Source: Shewanella psychrophila (GTDB lineage Bacteria > Pseudomonadota > Gammaproteobacteria > Enterobacterales > Shewanellaceae). From it: 64,000 nucleotides of DNA. The notes beneath the pieces are model-generated. The model was not told the DNA's origin. It saw only the letters and a list, made by a program, of their open reading frames with translations, and made no database searches. Position 1 is the first letter of the stretch. Each line of letters starts with the position of its first letter. The position numbers and the translations under genes were made by a program. Below, piece after piece: positions 8,634 through 17,007 of this stretch. The stretch spans positions 1,736,001 through 1,800,000 of the forward strand of contig NZ_CP014782.1 in the NCBI RefSeq assembly GCF_002005305.1. The letters run 5' to 3'.

Positions 8634-11273
8634 TTACTTATCTAGTTCAACTATTTCTTCAACATCAGATACGTCACTTGTTATTGCCTCTACAGGCAGA
8701 TTCGTGATGGCAATGTTGCCAATAGCACCCGCGGGGAATTTTTGACCTCGGCTATAACGGTACTGCTCGACATCGACATCAGGCATTTTTTCAGGGTTAA
8801 CGAACTCGCTGAAACGAGATAGAAATTCCGGACTCTCGAGGCTGGTGCGCCACTCACACTGATAAGTCGAGATCACTTTTTCCATCTGAGACTCCAGTTC
8901 ATTGGCCACTCCCAGACAATCATCGATGACCACAGATTTAAGGTAATCCAAACCGCCTTCTAAGGACTCGAGCCACACTGAAGTACGCTGTAAACGGGCT
9001 GCGGTCTTAGCGTAGAAAATCAAGATTCGATCGATATAAGTCACTAAATCAGTCGTAGATAGGTCGGTTGCAAACAGATCGCCATGACGAGGACGCATGC
9101 CGCCGTTGCCACCCACAAACAAGTTCCACCCCTTATCGCTGGCTATCACACCGATATCTTTACTCTGGGCCTCGGCGCATTCTCGAGTACAACCCGAAAC
9201 AGCAAACTTAATCTTGTGCGGAGCACGAAGTCCCTTATAGCGATTCTCCAAATCTATCGCTAACCCGATTGAATCTTGTACGCCATAGCGGCACCAAGTG
9301 CTGCCGACACAGGACTTAACCGTTCTTAAGGACTTACCATAGGCATGGCCTGTCTCGAACCCCTGTTCAATTAACTCTTGCCAGATCATCGGCAGTTCAG
9401 AGAGCTGAGCCCCAAAGAGATCGATACGCTGACCACCGGTGATCTTGGTGTAGAGATCATGACGCTTAGCAATCTCGCCCAAGGCGATTAACTTATCCGG
9501 GGTAATTTCACCGCCGGCGATACGAGGTACCACAGAGTAAGAGCCATCTTTCTGAAGGTTCCCTAAGTATGCATCGTTGGTATCTTGCAGGTTGGCATGT
9601 TGGATATTGAGTACATACTCATTATCCAAGGTGGCAAATATTGAAGCGGCGACAGGTTTACAGATATCACAACCAAGGCCTACCGATGCGGCTTCTCCCT
9701 TGCCATGGGTGTTAATCAGGGTAGTAAAATCACCAATTTCTTCAACCTGGCAGAGATGAAACAATTCCTGCCTGTCGTATTCAAAATGACAGCAGATCCC
9801 CTTCTGAGTCTCTAATCCTTGCTCTTCCATGGTCTGAGTGATCACACTCTGGACCAAGGCACTACAACCACCACAGCCTGACGCCGCTTTAGTACAGCCT
9901 TTAATTTCGGCCAGACTATGGGAGCCGGCCTGAACGCTCGCGACTATGTCAGCTTTAGTCACCTGGTGACAGGAACAGATAATCGCGTCATCTTTCATCT
10001 CGAAGCCAGCGCCCTCCTCCTGCTGCAGTAAGTCGATAGCTGGGCCTTCAAGTTCATCACCAGACAGGTATTGATTAAGCAGCAAGCTGTAATCACTGGC
10101 ATCCCCCACAAGGACGGCACCTTTCAGGTAACGACCTGATTCATCTAACCATAGCTTCTTATAGGTACCGGCTTGATTATCGGTCAGCTCGACAAATTGC
10201 GCCTTGTCAAAGCCACGACTCTCACCGATTGAAGCGACGTCCACCCCAAGCAACTTAAGCTTAGTGCTCATATCGGCACCTTCGAACTTAACCAGACTCG
10301 AAGATGTGCCAGTTTTGTTAGCACTGGCTTTAAGATGGGAGACCGCCGCCCGCGCCATCTGATAACCCGGCGCGACAAGCCCGAATATTCTCTGCTGCCA
10401 TAGGGCACACTCACCTATGGCATAAACATCATCAGCCGATGTTAAACAGTGATCATTTATGACAATACCACCACGGTCACCCACTTCTATACCACTTTGT
10501 CTGGCTAGGCTATCCTGGGGACGAATACCGGCTGAGAAAACAATCATGTCGGTTTCTAGATAAGTATCATCATTGAAATTCATGCGGTGAAGCGCCGATT
10601 CACCCGCGACAATAGCCGAAGTCGCCTTGCTGGTATGCACAGACACGCCTAGTTGTTCAATCTTGTCACAAAGAAGCTCACCCGCCTTATCATTGAGCTG
10701 TACGGGCATAAGCTGAGATGCAAACTCAACAACATGAGTCTCTAAGCCTAAGGTTAATAAGGCATTGGCTGCTTCTAATCCCAATAAGCCACCACCTATC
10801 ACCACCCCGGATGTGGATTTCTCAGCCGCTTGCTGTATCTGCTGCAGATCTTCAATGGTGCGATACACCATACACTGGGGCCTGTCTTTACCCTCAATAG
10901 GTGGAACGAAGGGGTAAGACCCCGTGGCCAACATGAGTTTGTCATAAAACCAAAAATCACCATCTTGGGTATGCAGGCATTTGTTCTCGGTATCGAGCCC
11001 GGTCACCTCTTTACCTAAGTGCAACGTCACTCCCTGTTTGGCATAGGTATCGATATTTGCCAGCATTAAGCTATCGGCGTTGCCCGTCTCAAAATATTTA
11101 GACAGCTGTACTCTGTCATAGGCTGCCAGCTGTTCACTGCCAAATACCTCTATTTGAAAGTGTTCATTGAGCCCTTGATCGCAAAGCTGCTCTATAAAAT
11201 GATGGCCAACCATGCCGTTACCCACTACGAGTAACCTAGGCTTACGCTCCAAATCTGTTTTTGCACAACCCAT
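8634..11273 (-). CDS. nirB: NADH-nitrite reductase large subunit
   Basis: The 879-aa assimilatory nitrite reductase has a pyridine-nucleotide/FAD domain (about 10-300, LLVVGNGMVGHHF and GGGLLGLEAA). A BFD-like 2Fe-2S domain follows near 432 (CSCHQV ... CGGC), then a second Cys-rich BFD-like segment near 536 (GLGCDICKP). The siroheme/4Fe-4S motif is C-x5-C near 656 (CVGSTWC) with C-x3-C near 694 (CTREC). The start at 11273 has GGGGAG six bases upstream; the longer frame reaches back into the leader hairpin and is not credible as coding. It is the first gene of nirB-nirD-nasA-kinase, with a sigma-54 promoter and leader terminator. Confidence 0.95.
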   Translation of the reverse strand: MGCAKTDLERKPRLLVVGNGMVGHHFIEQLCDQGLNEHFQIEVFGSEQLAAYDRVQLSKYFETGNADSLMLANIDTYAKQGVTLHLGKEVTGLDTENKCLHTQDGDFWFYDKLMLATGSYPFVPPIEGKDRPQCMVYRTIEDLQQIQQAAEKSTSGVVIGGGLLGLEAANALLTLGLETHVVEFASQLMPVQLNDKAGELLCDKIEQLGVSVHTSKATSAIVAGESALHRMNFNDDTYLETDMIVFSAGIRPQDSLARQSGIEVGDRGGIVINDHCLTSADDVYAIGECALWQQRIFGLVAPGYQMARAAVSHLKASANKTGTSSSLVKFEGADMSTKLKLLGVDVASIGESRGFDKAQFVELTDNQAGTYKKLWLDESGRYLKGAVLVGDASDYSLLLNQYLSGDELEGPAIDLLQQEEGAGFEMKDDAIICSCHQVTKADIVASVQAGSHSLAEIKGCTKAASGCGGCSALVQSVITQTMEEQGLETQKGICCHFEYDRQELFHLCQVEEIGDFTTLINTHGKGEAASVGLGCDICKPVAASIFATLDNEYVLNIQHANLQDTNDAYLGNLQKDGSYSVVPRIAGGEITPDKLIALGEIAKRHDLYTKITGGQRIDLFGAQLSELPMIWQELIEQGFETGHAYGKSLRTVKSCVGSTWCRYGVQDSIGLAIDLENRYKGLRAPHKIKFAVSGCTRECAEAQSKDIGVIASDKGWNLFVGGNGGMRPRHGDLFATDLSTTDLVTYIDRILIFYAKTAARLQRTSVWLESLEGGLDYLKSVVIDDCLGVANELESQMEKVISTYQCEWRTSLESPEFLSRFSEFVNPEKMPDVDVEQYRYSRGQKFPAGAIGNIAITNLPVEAITSDVSDVEEIVELDK

Positions 11274-11312
11274 AACACACTCCCCATCTCTTTTTGAACC
11301 AGCGGATCTAAC

Positions 11313-11349
11313 AAAAAGGCGCCATGCTCTCAAATGAGAACATGGCGCC
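11313..11349 (-). terminator. Leader terminator (attenuator) of the nirB operon
   Basis: On the minus strand GGCGCCATGTTCTC and GAGAGCATGGCGCC form a 14-bp stem (one G-U pair) with an ATTT loop, followed by TTTTTG. It lies between the sigma-54 promoter and nirB, about 40 bp before the nirB start, so it would stop transcription unless antiterminated. Just upstream, GGC-AATGGC-GCC can form a small competing hairpin with a six-base loop having A at position 1 and G at position 4, as described for ANTAR targets. Its 3' half overlaps the terminator stem. The NasT gene next door is the natural partner. Confidence 0.75.
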
Positions 11350-11402
11350 ATTGCCGATAAGATCCGAATTTTCATTTTACTTATTGTCTTATAGCTTATT
11401 AG

Positions 11403-11419
11403 TGCAGTGATTATGCCAA
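11403..11419 (-). promoter_or_regulatory. Sigma-54 promoter of the nirB operon
   Basis: The minus strand reads TTGGCATAATCACTGCA. The -24 GG and -12 GC are 12 bp apart, as required for RpoN holoenzyme. Transcription should start near 11391, giving a leader of about 118 nt that contains the terminator hairpin. Confidence 0.75.
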
Positions 11420-11492
11420 TAAACAGCCACATTCAATCTGTTGATTTTTATAGGATTTTTAAAAGTTATTGGTAATAATGGAAATGAATGAG

Positions 11493-11528
11493 CGCACAAC
11501 CAAGGCGCTTCTGCACCATTTTGGGCGG
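11493..11528. promoter_or_regulatory. Tandem NtrC-like sites upstream of nirB
   Basis: Two sites fit TGCACC-N5-GGTGCA at 8 of 12 positions each: CGCACA-N5-GGCGCT (11493-11509) and TGCACC-N5-GGGCGG (11512-11528). Their centres are 19 bp apart, and they lie about 75 bp behind the sigma-54 promoter. The matches are moderate; pairing, spacing and context support them. Confidence 0.5.
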
Positions 11529-11539
11529 AATTGAAATGC

Positions 11540-12079
11540 TTAACTTACCGGCAATTGATGAACTAACTGCTCAACGGAAATCCCACTGTCCATCGCCTGT
11601 TTTTGCAGGAGTTTATGAGCTTGAGACTCACTCAAGCCATTTTGCTGCAGTCTCGACTTCACCTTGGCCAACAACTTTTGCGCCTCTAATGATGACTCTA
11701 ATTGCACAAGCTTCTGCCGTTGCTCATTAGCCAGGCTGAACCTTAGTCTTGCCAGTTCTATGATCTGATCTAGTCTGCCGGATTCAAACTCACCTGGGAC
11801 AAATGTCACCCTGCCACATTCGAGTATTCTCGTCAGATCTTGTTTCTGCCAGTACTTGGCATTGACTATTACAGGAATAGGCGCGAATTTCATAATACGT
11901 AACAATAACTGAAGATCGACGTCAATTATCTCTGTGCAAACATAAACGAGAAGGTCTTGTTCATCGCAAAGAGCTACTCGTTCTATATCCTGTAACTTAG
12001 TTAAGCTAGTAACTTGCCAGTGAGTATCATTGATATGAAACTCATCAGCTTGATCTGTAAAACAGGTATAAATAGTCAT
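11540..12079 (-). CDS. nasT: ANTAR-domain response regulator, NasT-like antiterminator
   Basis: The 179-aa protein has an N-terminal receiver-like region (about 1-110) with a degenerate phosphoacceptor pocket. A coiled coil (about 115-140) leads to a C-terminal ANTAR RNA-binding domain, LAKVKSRLQQNGLSESQAHK ... AMDSGISVEQLV. ANTAR proteins bind paired hairpins in nascent leaders and prevent termination. The target is very probably the terminator ahead of nirB, immediately downstream. Its start overlaps the TrpD2-like stop by 4 bp, so it belongs to cobA-trpD2-nasT. The usual nitrate sensor partner NasS is not encoded in the window. Confidence 0.85.
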   Translation of the reverse strand: MTIYTCFTDQADEFHINDTHWQVTSLTKLQDIERVALCDEQDLLVYVCTEIIDVDLQLLLRIMKFAPIPVIVNAKYWQKQDLTRILECGRVTFVPGEFESGRLDQIIELARLRFSLANEQRQKLVQLESSLEAQKLLAKVKSRLQQNGLSESQAHKLLQKQAMDSGISVEQLVHQLPVS

Positions 12080-13278
12080 CTCATTCTCCAGGCCTGATCG
12101 GCTGAATATTCAGCTGCAGATACATTTCCATACTTACCTTGTAGTAGATAAACTGCCGATAATGTACTAATCACACTCGCCTCGGCAACCTGTCTGAGCT
12201 TAGCTAATGTTAGGACCGAAGCCGATAACTTTGAATGAATTCCACTTTGATGATCACTCGTCTCGCCTTGGTCCCAAATCTGACTCAGTACCAAGCAAGC
12301 TTGCGGCGACGACAGTGCAAGCTCTGATGACAAGGTATTCATGCCAACAAAAGCCTCGAGTCGGGTAGGAAGATGAATCACTTGGCTGTTAGCCCGTGAT
12401 GTGATGGTTAGCTCGGTGGAGATCCTAGGATTAATTTCAGTCTCTCCCTGAACCCCTTTAAAAATACCGACCTTCCCCATAAGTGCGAAAGCCTGCTCGG
12501 CATGATTTACCTCTGTGCTATCGGTCTTAGTATCAAAGCCGCTATCAGGCTTATCATGGGAAGAGCCATGAAAAGAATTATCCAAGTGGCGAGTATCTAA
12601 ATACGTCTGAGCCATCAACTTGGCAACCTTAATGTGCATCTTATCCAGCCCAGGATGAAAATAACTGCGCAGGCTAACAGGCGCATTTGCAGGATTAGTG
12701 CAGCGAATGGCTACCTGAAACAAACTTCGTAAACCTAACTCTTGATGTAATTCACGAAATTGCGCTACTAAGGGCGATAAACTATCGGCATCAACATAAC
12801 AGATCCCCACGGCATCCAATGCCAACTGAGCCTCTTCAGGGTTGCTCGCTTTGGGAATATTTAGTCCCTCAACATGATCGGCAATGTGGTTTCTATGACT
12901 GAGTGATCTCGGATCTCCATGGAGCAATACCCGCTCACCTTGGCTAGCAAGCACCTTGGCGGCCAGTAATAGCCAAGGTAATAATTCTCTTTTTCCTGCA
13001 TAACAAGGCCAATCTATACTCACATCCAGATTTGACCATTGTTCACTGATTGTTGACTTGAGTCCTAAGGCCGCGCCCGCAACTTCCTCACAGGTTTCTC
13101 CCCTGACTCGCATCAACATTAATGCCGCAGCGAGCTGAGTCTTAGTGCCCACACCTTGAGAGAAACCACGAATGAGAAAGTGAGATTCCGTTAAGGTTAA
13201 AGAGCGAGACCCCCTCTCTCCACGCCCTAATGCTTTTACTAATGCTTGATATTCTTTGCTCATAGAGTTCGCAGCCAT
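12076..13278 (-). CDS. TrpD2/YbiB-like phosphoribosyltransferase-fold protein in the nas operon
   Basis: The 400-aa protein resembles the anthranilate phosphoribosyltransferase fold (glycosyltransferase family 3). A small helical N-terminal domain includes QGVGTKTQLAAALMLMRVRG. A later segment (YFHPGLDKMHIKVAKLMAQTY) and a lysine/glycine-rich region (GKVGIFKGVQGETE) follow. The anthranilate-binding and PRPP motifs look altered, as in the TrpD2/YbiB group, which is reported to bind nucleic acid rather than make tryptophan. It sits between cobA (27 bp gap) and nasT (4-bp overlap). A role in nitrate assimilation is inferred from context only. Confidence 0.7.
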   Translation of the reverse strand: MAANSMSKEYQALVKALGRGERGSRSLTLTESHFLIRGFSQGVGTKTQLAAALMLMRVRGETCEEVAGAALGLKSTISEQWSNLDVSIDWPCYAGKRELLPWLLLAAKVLASQGERVLLHGDPRSLSHRNHIADHVEGLNIPKASNPEEAQLALDAVGICYVDADSLSPLVAQFRELHQELGLRSLFQVAIRCTNPANAPVSLRSYFHPGLDKMHIKVAKLMAQTYLDTRHLDNSFHGSSHDKPDSGFDTKTDSTEVNHAEQAFALMGKVGIFKGVQGETEINPRISTELTITSRANSQVIHLPTRLEAFVGMNTLSSELALSSPQACLVLSQIWDQGETSDHQSGIHSKLSASVLTLAKLRQVAEASVISTLSAVYLLQGKYGNVSAAEYSADQAWRMR

Positions 13279-13305
13279 TTATTGTTATACCTATTCAACC
13301 CGCTC

Positions 13306-14172
13306 TTAAGCTGACTCAAATAAAACTTTGTCAGTAAAAATATCATTTTTGTGTGGTTCAAACTGACAGAGCAGCTCTGCTAACTCTTGCCCGACATTGA
13401 CGACTTCACCGACAATCATCAAGGTAGGCCCCGACACCTCAAGCTGCTTGGCCACTTCGGTCATAGTTCCTAACTCGGCAAAAGTAAGTTTTTGCTCACA
13501 GCGAGCCCCGCTGCTGATAAACACCATAGGCAATTCAATATTGGCACCTGCACTTAATAAACTATGAGCAATTTGAGAAGCCTGCTCTTTGCCCATATAA
13601 AACACTAACGTAGATTTAATCGATATTAGTGCTTGCCAATGAACACCGTTTTTAGATGCCCCTTCCACCACAGTACCTGTCACCATAGTTACCGACCTAG
13701 CTACGCCTCTATGAGTTAAAGGAATACCTGCACTGGCTGCGCAGCCAAGCGCAGCTGTCACTCCGGGAACAAAATGACTGGCAATACCATTTTTTGCGAG
13801 AAAAAGTGCCTCTTCACAACCACGGCCAAATACATTGGGGTCACCGCCTTTTAATCGTACGACCTTGAGTCCACGCTTCGCACAAATCACCAACAATTGA
13901 TTGATATCATCTTGCTTGGCACTTGGCATACCACACCGCTTGCCGGCAAAGTGCATCTCACACTCCTTCGATGCCAGTTCAAGAATGTCTTCACTGACCA
14001 AGCTGTCATAAATGATTGCATCAGCAGCAGAGATAAGACGAGCGGCTTTAAGCGTTAGTAGCTCAGCATCACCGCAACCAGACCCAACAATCGCCACTCT
14101 GTGCGAGGGTGAGATATCCCCGAGGTTTACATTGTTGCTATGTTTCAATTCAATAATATCGGCACTTTCCAT
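13306..14172 (-). CDS. cobA: Uroporphyrinogen-III C-methyltransferase (SUMT)
   Basis: The 288-aa SAM-dependent enzyme makes precorrin-2, the precursor of siroheme, the cofactor needed by NirB. Family motifs are clear: VGSGCGDAELLTLKAARLI (GxGxGD-type SAM loop), VRLKGGDPNVFGRGCEE and VPGVTAALGCAASAGIPLTHR. It is the stand-alone SUMT form without the CysG dehydrogenase/chelatase domain, so those steps must be supplied elsewhere. It is first in cobA-trpD2-nasT behind its own sigma-54 promoter, tying siroheme supply to nitrogen status. Confidence 0.92.
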   Translation of the reverse strand: MESADIIELKHSNNVNLGDISPSHRVAIVGSGCGDAELLTLKAARLISAADAIIYDSLVSEDILELASKECEMHFAGKRCGMPSAKQDDINQLLVICAKRGLKVVRLKGGDPNVFGRGCEEALFLAKNGIASHFVPGVTAALGCAASAGIPLTHRGVARSVTMVTGTVVEGASKNGVHWQALISIKSTLVFYMGKEQASQIAHSLLSAGANIELPMVFISSGARCEQKLTFAELGTMTEVAKQLEVSGPTLMIVGEVVNVGQELAELLCQFEPHKNDIFTDKVLFESA

Positions 14173-14210
14173 CTCATCTCACCCACTTATGTTCGCGATA
14201 AATATAAGAT

Positions 14211-14227
14211 TGCAACCAACACGCCAA
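14211..14227 (-). promoter_or_regulatory. Sigma-54 promoter of the cobA operon
   Basis: The minus strand reads TTGGCGTGTTGGTTGCA, a strong match to TTGGCACG-N4-TTGCA with GG and GC spaced by 12 bp. The expected start near 14199 leaves a 27-nt untranslated leader before cobA. Confidence 0.8.
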
Positions 14228-14329
14228 CATTCAACTTATTGATAATTAATAATAAAAATATTTTCAGGTATTACTTTTTGATAAAATGAGCAAAGAAAGT
14301 GCAATCAATAGGTAGAAAGAATAAGAAAT

Positions 14330-14346
14330 TGCACCAATATGGGGCT
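14330..14346. promoter_or_regulatory. NtrC-like site upstream of cobA
   Basis: TGCACC-AATAT-GGGGCT matches TGCACC-N5-GGTGCA at 10 of 12 positions. It lies about 100 bp behind the sigma-54 promoter, a normal enhancer distance. Confidence 0.55.
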
Positions 14347-14405
14347 CACTGATCACACGCAGGGTGAGTAAAGGAAAGGGGGGACTGAAACTGATTGGCA
14401 CAACT

Positions 14406-14668
14406 ATACCATTCCATATAAATATCTGGTCAGTTCAGAGACTCTCAGTTTTTTCAATTCAAGGCGCATTGACGAGAAAATGGTTACTCCCTTTTAAGTC
14501 AATGCAACACAGTAGTAACGCTGAGAGTCTCACGCAGTACGGGTTTCAAAGCCCTTTATGCTACGTTGAATGTTCTCGATATAGAATAACTATTAGCTTC
14601 AAACATCCGCCTTGCCTACAGCGCTTTGAACTCCCGCTGAATGATCAGATTCTTACTCGGAATGGTAT
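14406..14668. mobile_element. About 263-bp MITE-like repeat, family 2, copy 1
   Basis: The ends form imperfect inverted repeats of about 35 bp beginning ATACCATTCC and leading to a shared ATCTGGTCAGTTCAG / ATCTGATCATTCAG block. The whole element aligns, inverted, with 22768-23033. Shared interior blocks include GAATAACTATTAGCTTCAA and CTACAGCGCTTTGAACTCCC. The interior is clearly diverged between copies, so these are older insertions than the 183-bp family. It encodes no transposase, and the small frames within it are shadows. Confidence 0.75.
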
Positions 14669-14766
14669 TAATCCTCAATGGCTTGCTATAGAGTAAAGAC
14701 AAAAGTAGCCGAGAGTATTGCGTTGTTTATACTGATGATAGAGGTGTGTTGAGAGGCTAAAACACT

Positions 14767-14850
14767 TTATTTAGTGTCTTATTTAGTGTCTTATTTAGTG
14801 TCTTATTTAGTGTCTTATTTAGTGTCTTATTTAGTGTCTTATTTAGTGTC
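14767..14850. repeat. Seven tandem copies of a 12-bp unit
   Basis: TTATTTAGTGTC is repeated seven times without a mismatch (84 bp) and ends in a partial TTA. The unit has stops in the reverse frame and lies in non-coding DNA just past the MYG1-like gene. It looks like a slippage-prone minisatellite whose copy number should vary among strains. Confidence 0.95.
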
Positions 14851-14854
14851 TTAA

Positions 14855-14886
14855 AGGTTAGCCCCTAGCTTTATAAAGGCTAACCT
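14855..14886 (-). terminator. Hairpin after the MYG1-like gene
   Basis: AGGTTAGCC (14855-14863) pairs with GGCTAACCT (14878-14886) in a 9-bp stem. The T-run on the minus strand is short, so intrinsic termination is possible but not certain. The 12-bp repeats begin directly beyond it. Confidence 0.45.
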
Positions 14887-14929
14887 CAAAATTTTTCTTA
14901 CTTTAGTAGCTGCAAACAGTCAGGTTTAT

Positions 14930-15814
14930 TTACTGCTCAGCGAGTGCAATGCTTGCCATCTTCATGGTACTTGTAAACGATTCTGCACCGGCAATGAACA
15001 AACCGTTATGGCAAAACATTGCATCATCTAGACCAGTTACTTCTTGAAGCGCTGTACCGTTTAATCCTGCCCAAGACTTGGGTAGTGACTTTCTATCTTC
15101 AAATGACCCAAGCTCTTCAGGTACGGTTTGAATTCTCCACTGACCAGACTGAGATGGATAAACAACATATAAAGCCGTTTCAGATAAGGCGTGGACAGTT
15201 CTTTTCCAAGGTGTATATTTTTCCAATACAATCACTCTTGGATCTTCAGCATCATCAATCGCTTTAGCCACAATCATTTTTGCGCTAATACCACCGTTAG
15301 CCGAAGCAATAAAACGTGCTAAAACCCGTGATGCAAAGTCTACCGCTTCGTTAAAACTAGCATCAAAGTCGCCCTCTTCTTGCCAAGTTGGGTTAAACAT
15401 GGAAATGGTGTGACTCAGGCTAATACCTGTAGCAACACCTGTAACATGGCCACAATCAATAGCATCGATGGTCGATACTAAGCCAGCATCTACTGATGCC
15501 GCTAACTCTTGATCACCTAGGCAAATTTCTAAGCCAAATTTTTTCCAGATTAAGCCAAAAGATGAATACGGGATACCATCCTCACGCTCACCTGCTCCAC
15601 CGCGTTGATGATGATCAAAGCGGCCTGCATCCGGATCATACTCTCCACCAACATCAAGCACGACATCTGCTTTAGCAATAATGTCAGCATTACGTGTTCG
15701 TACGAGATTAAAAGCCGGGAAAACACATTTAAGTGCTGCGATACTGAAAACATCATCGGCATGAAAATTACCGTCGTGGGTGACTATCGTTATATCATTC
15801 ATCAGTTTTATCAT
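14930..15814 (-). CDS. MYG1/UPF0160 family metal-dependent hydrolase
   Basis: The 294-aa protein belongs to the MYG1 family of DHH-like phosphoesterases. Seen motifs are THDGNFHADDVF near the N-terminus, a DVGGEYDPDAGRFDHHQRGG segment with the metal-binding DHH, and DAIDCGH. MYG1 proteins are reported to act as 3'-5' RNA exonucleases in eukaryotes; the bacterial role is not established. Two starts are possible, ATG 15814 or ATG 15802 (MNDITIVTHDG), and neither has a good ribosome binding site. It appears monocistronic. Confidence 0.85.
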   Translation of the reverse strand: MIKLMNDITIVTHDGNFHADDVFSIAALKCVFPAFNLVRTRNADIIAKADVVLDVGGEYDPDAGRFDHHQRGGAGEREDGIPYSSFGLIWKKFGLEICLGDQELAASVDAGLVSTIDAIDCGHVTGVATGISLSHTISMFNPTWQEEGDFDASFNEAVDFASRVLARFIASANGGISAKMIVAKAIDDAEDPRVIVLEKYTPWKRTVHALSETALYVVYPSQSGQWRIQTVPEELGSFEDRKSLPKSWAGLNGTALQEVTGLDDAMFCHNGLFIAGAESFTSTMKMASIALAEQ

Positions 15815-15961
15815 TTTAGGAAGAAATTAAGAAGCTGCAGGTAAAAATTTTACCACAGATTATAGAATGGACTCTATATTACCAGTCGATAATAACTGAT
15901 TATCGTTATCCAGCACGGCACAGTTGGTATAACGAAGTCTTAAGAATTATCCAAACGTAAA

Positions 15962-15983
15962 AATGGGAGCCTAGGCTCCCATT
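15962..15983 (-). terminator. Intrinsic terminator of cctA
   Basis: The perfect palindrome AATGGGAGCC/GGCTCCCATT is followed on the minus strand by a run of five T. It lies about 30 bp past the cctA stop. Core and flank (TCCAAACGTAAAAA) closely match the hairpin downstream of htpX. Confidence 0.8.
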
Positions 15984-16012
15984 GCTTCAATGTCTGTCAA
16001 CGAATAAACCTG

Positions 16013-16357
16013 TTATAGAACAGACTCTGGTGTGCGTCCGTCATCATGACAGCTATCACATGTTGGCTTGTCACCGACATTCATATCATGGGGAGCATGA
16101 CAATCGGCACACATTAGATTACCTTCATGTGGTTGGTGTACAGCATCCATCTCATCTAGCGTACCGTGACAGCTTTGGCACTGTTCAAACTCATATGCGC
16201 CATCTGCAGAAGGCTCACCATCTGCGTGACACGCTTCACAGCCATCCATCTCTACATGCATTTCTGCAAGTTCTTGTGGCTCAGCTATAGCAATAGGTGA
16301 TAAAGCTAACGCTGCCAAAGCTGCACCGAATAATGCACTTAGTATTTTTTTGCTCAC
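16013..16357 (-). CDS. cctA: Small periplasmic tetrahaem cytochrome c (STC)
   Basis: The 114-aa secreted protein has a signal peptide (ending PIAIA) and four CXXCH haem sites: CEACH, CQSCH, CADCH and CDSCH. Further histidines are available as distal ligands. It is very like Shewanella CctA, an abundant electron carrier that passes electrons from inner-membrane CymA to periplasmic and outer-membrane reductases. I prefer the GTG start at 16357 (MSKKILSALFG), because AGAGGA is 7 bp upstream and it matches the family N-terminus. The ATG two codons earlier sits too close to that site. A CRP-like site lies about 210 bp upstream. Confidence 0.93.
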   Translation of the reverse strand: MSKKILSALFGAALAALALSPIAIAEPQELAEMHVEMDGCEACHADGEPSADGAYEFEQCQSCHGTLDEMDAVHQPHEGNLMCADCHAPHDMNVGDKPTCDSCHDDGRTPESVL

Positions 16358-16957
16358 AATCATATCCTCTTATAATGACAGCATAGTGAAGTTTTATTAG
16401 TTAACCCCATCTTGCTCTCAATAGTCTTAGCACGACATTGCATAAAGTAGCTAAGGAACTGCAAATACGCAACTTGTCTTGAAGTGAGAATATCGTCAAA
16501 CCAAACTTGAAACTGTGCGCTTAATCAAATTATGCTGTTACTTATGTACTGAATTCAGTCATATAGTGAGGCTTATCACATATTTCTTATGTAAAAAGAC
16601 ATATGTCCAGTGATTTTATTAAAGTTAAAATTCAGTAAAAAGACTTAATAACTATGCAGAAAAACCTCATAAAACCACAGTAATGATATTCATTATTATT
16701 TAGGCGTTTCTATGCATAAGCGACTTAATGCTTGAAGTGCAGTTCCAATATTCCGATGACATAAGTGTAGTTAACATCTCGGTAAGAGTGAAAGCGACAT
16801 AGAAAGTAAAAATGACAAGGAATGTAGAGAGCCGCAACATCAAGCACCCATGGCTTTCTTTATAGACCAACGCATAACTCTTTAGTTATCAGAAGTCCTG
16901 ACACAAAGCCAATTTTTTGCCATCCCTAGAAAATTGGCATAAACGTTCCAGACGTAG
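16358..16957. other. Non-coding stretch between cctA and htpX
   Basis: About 600 bp without a credible gene. It contains the cctA promoter region with a CRP-like site at 16565-16580. Nothing else was recognised. Confidence 0.5.
16565..16580. promoter_or_regulatory. CRP-like site upstream of cctA
   Basis: AGTGA-GGCTTA-TCACA matches the palindromic CRP consensus TGTGA-N6-TCACA except for the first base. CRP controls many anaerobic electron-transport genes in Shewanella, so the site makes sense for cctA. Confidence 0.5.
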
Positions 16958-16981
16958 AAACGGGAGCCTAGGCTCCCGTTT
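16958..16981 (-). terminator. Hairpin after htpX
   Basis: AAACGGGAGCC pairs with GGCTCCCGTTT in a perfect palindrome about 27 bp past the htpX stop. The minus-strand T-run is only three bases. It shares its core and left flank with the cctA terminator. Confidence 0.65.
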
Positions 16982-17007
16982 TGTTCATCATGATGACTAA
17001 CTCGTGA

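Noticed and set aside
11274..11432. N-terminal extension of NirB (53 residues)
   Set aside because: The extension spans the leader terminator hairpin and has no family similarity. ATG 11273 has an excellent ribosome binding site.
14364..14696. 110-aa frame on the plus strand
   Set aside because: It runs through the family-2 MITE; the same kind of frame appears by inversion in the other copy, so it reflects the repeat, not a gene.
14767..14850. CRISPR array
   Set aside because: The 12-bp units are contiguous with no spacers, so it is a simple tandem repeat.
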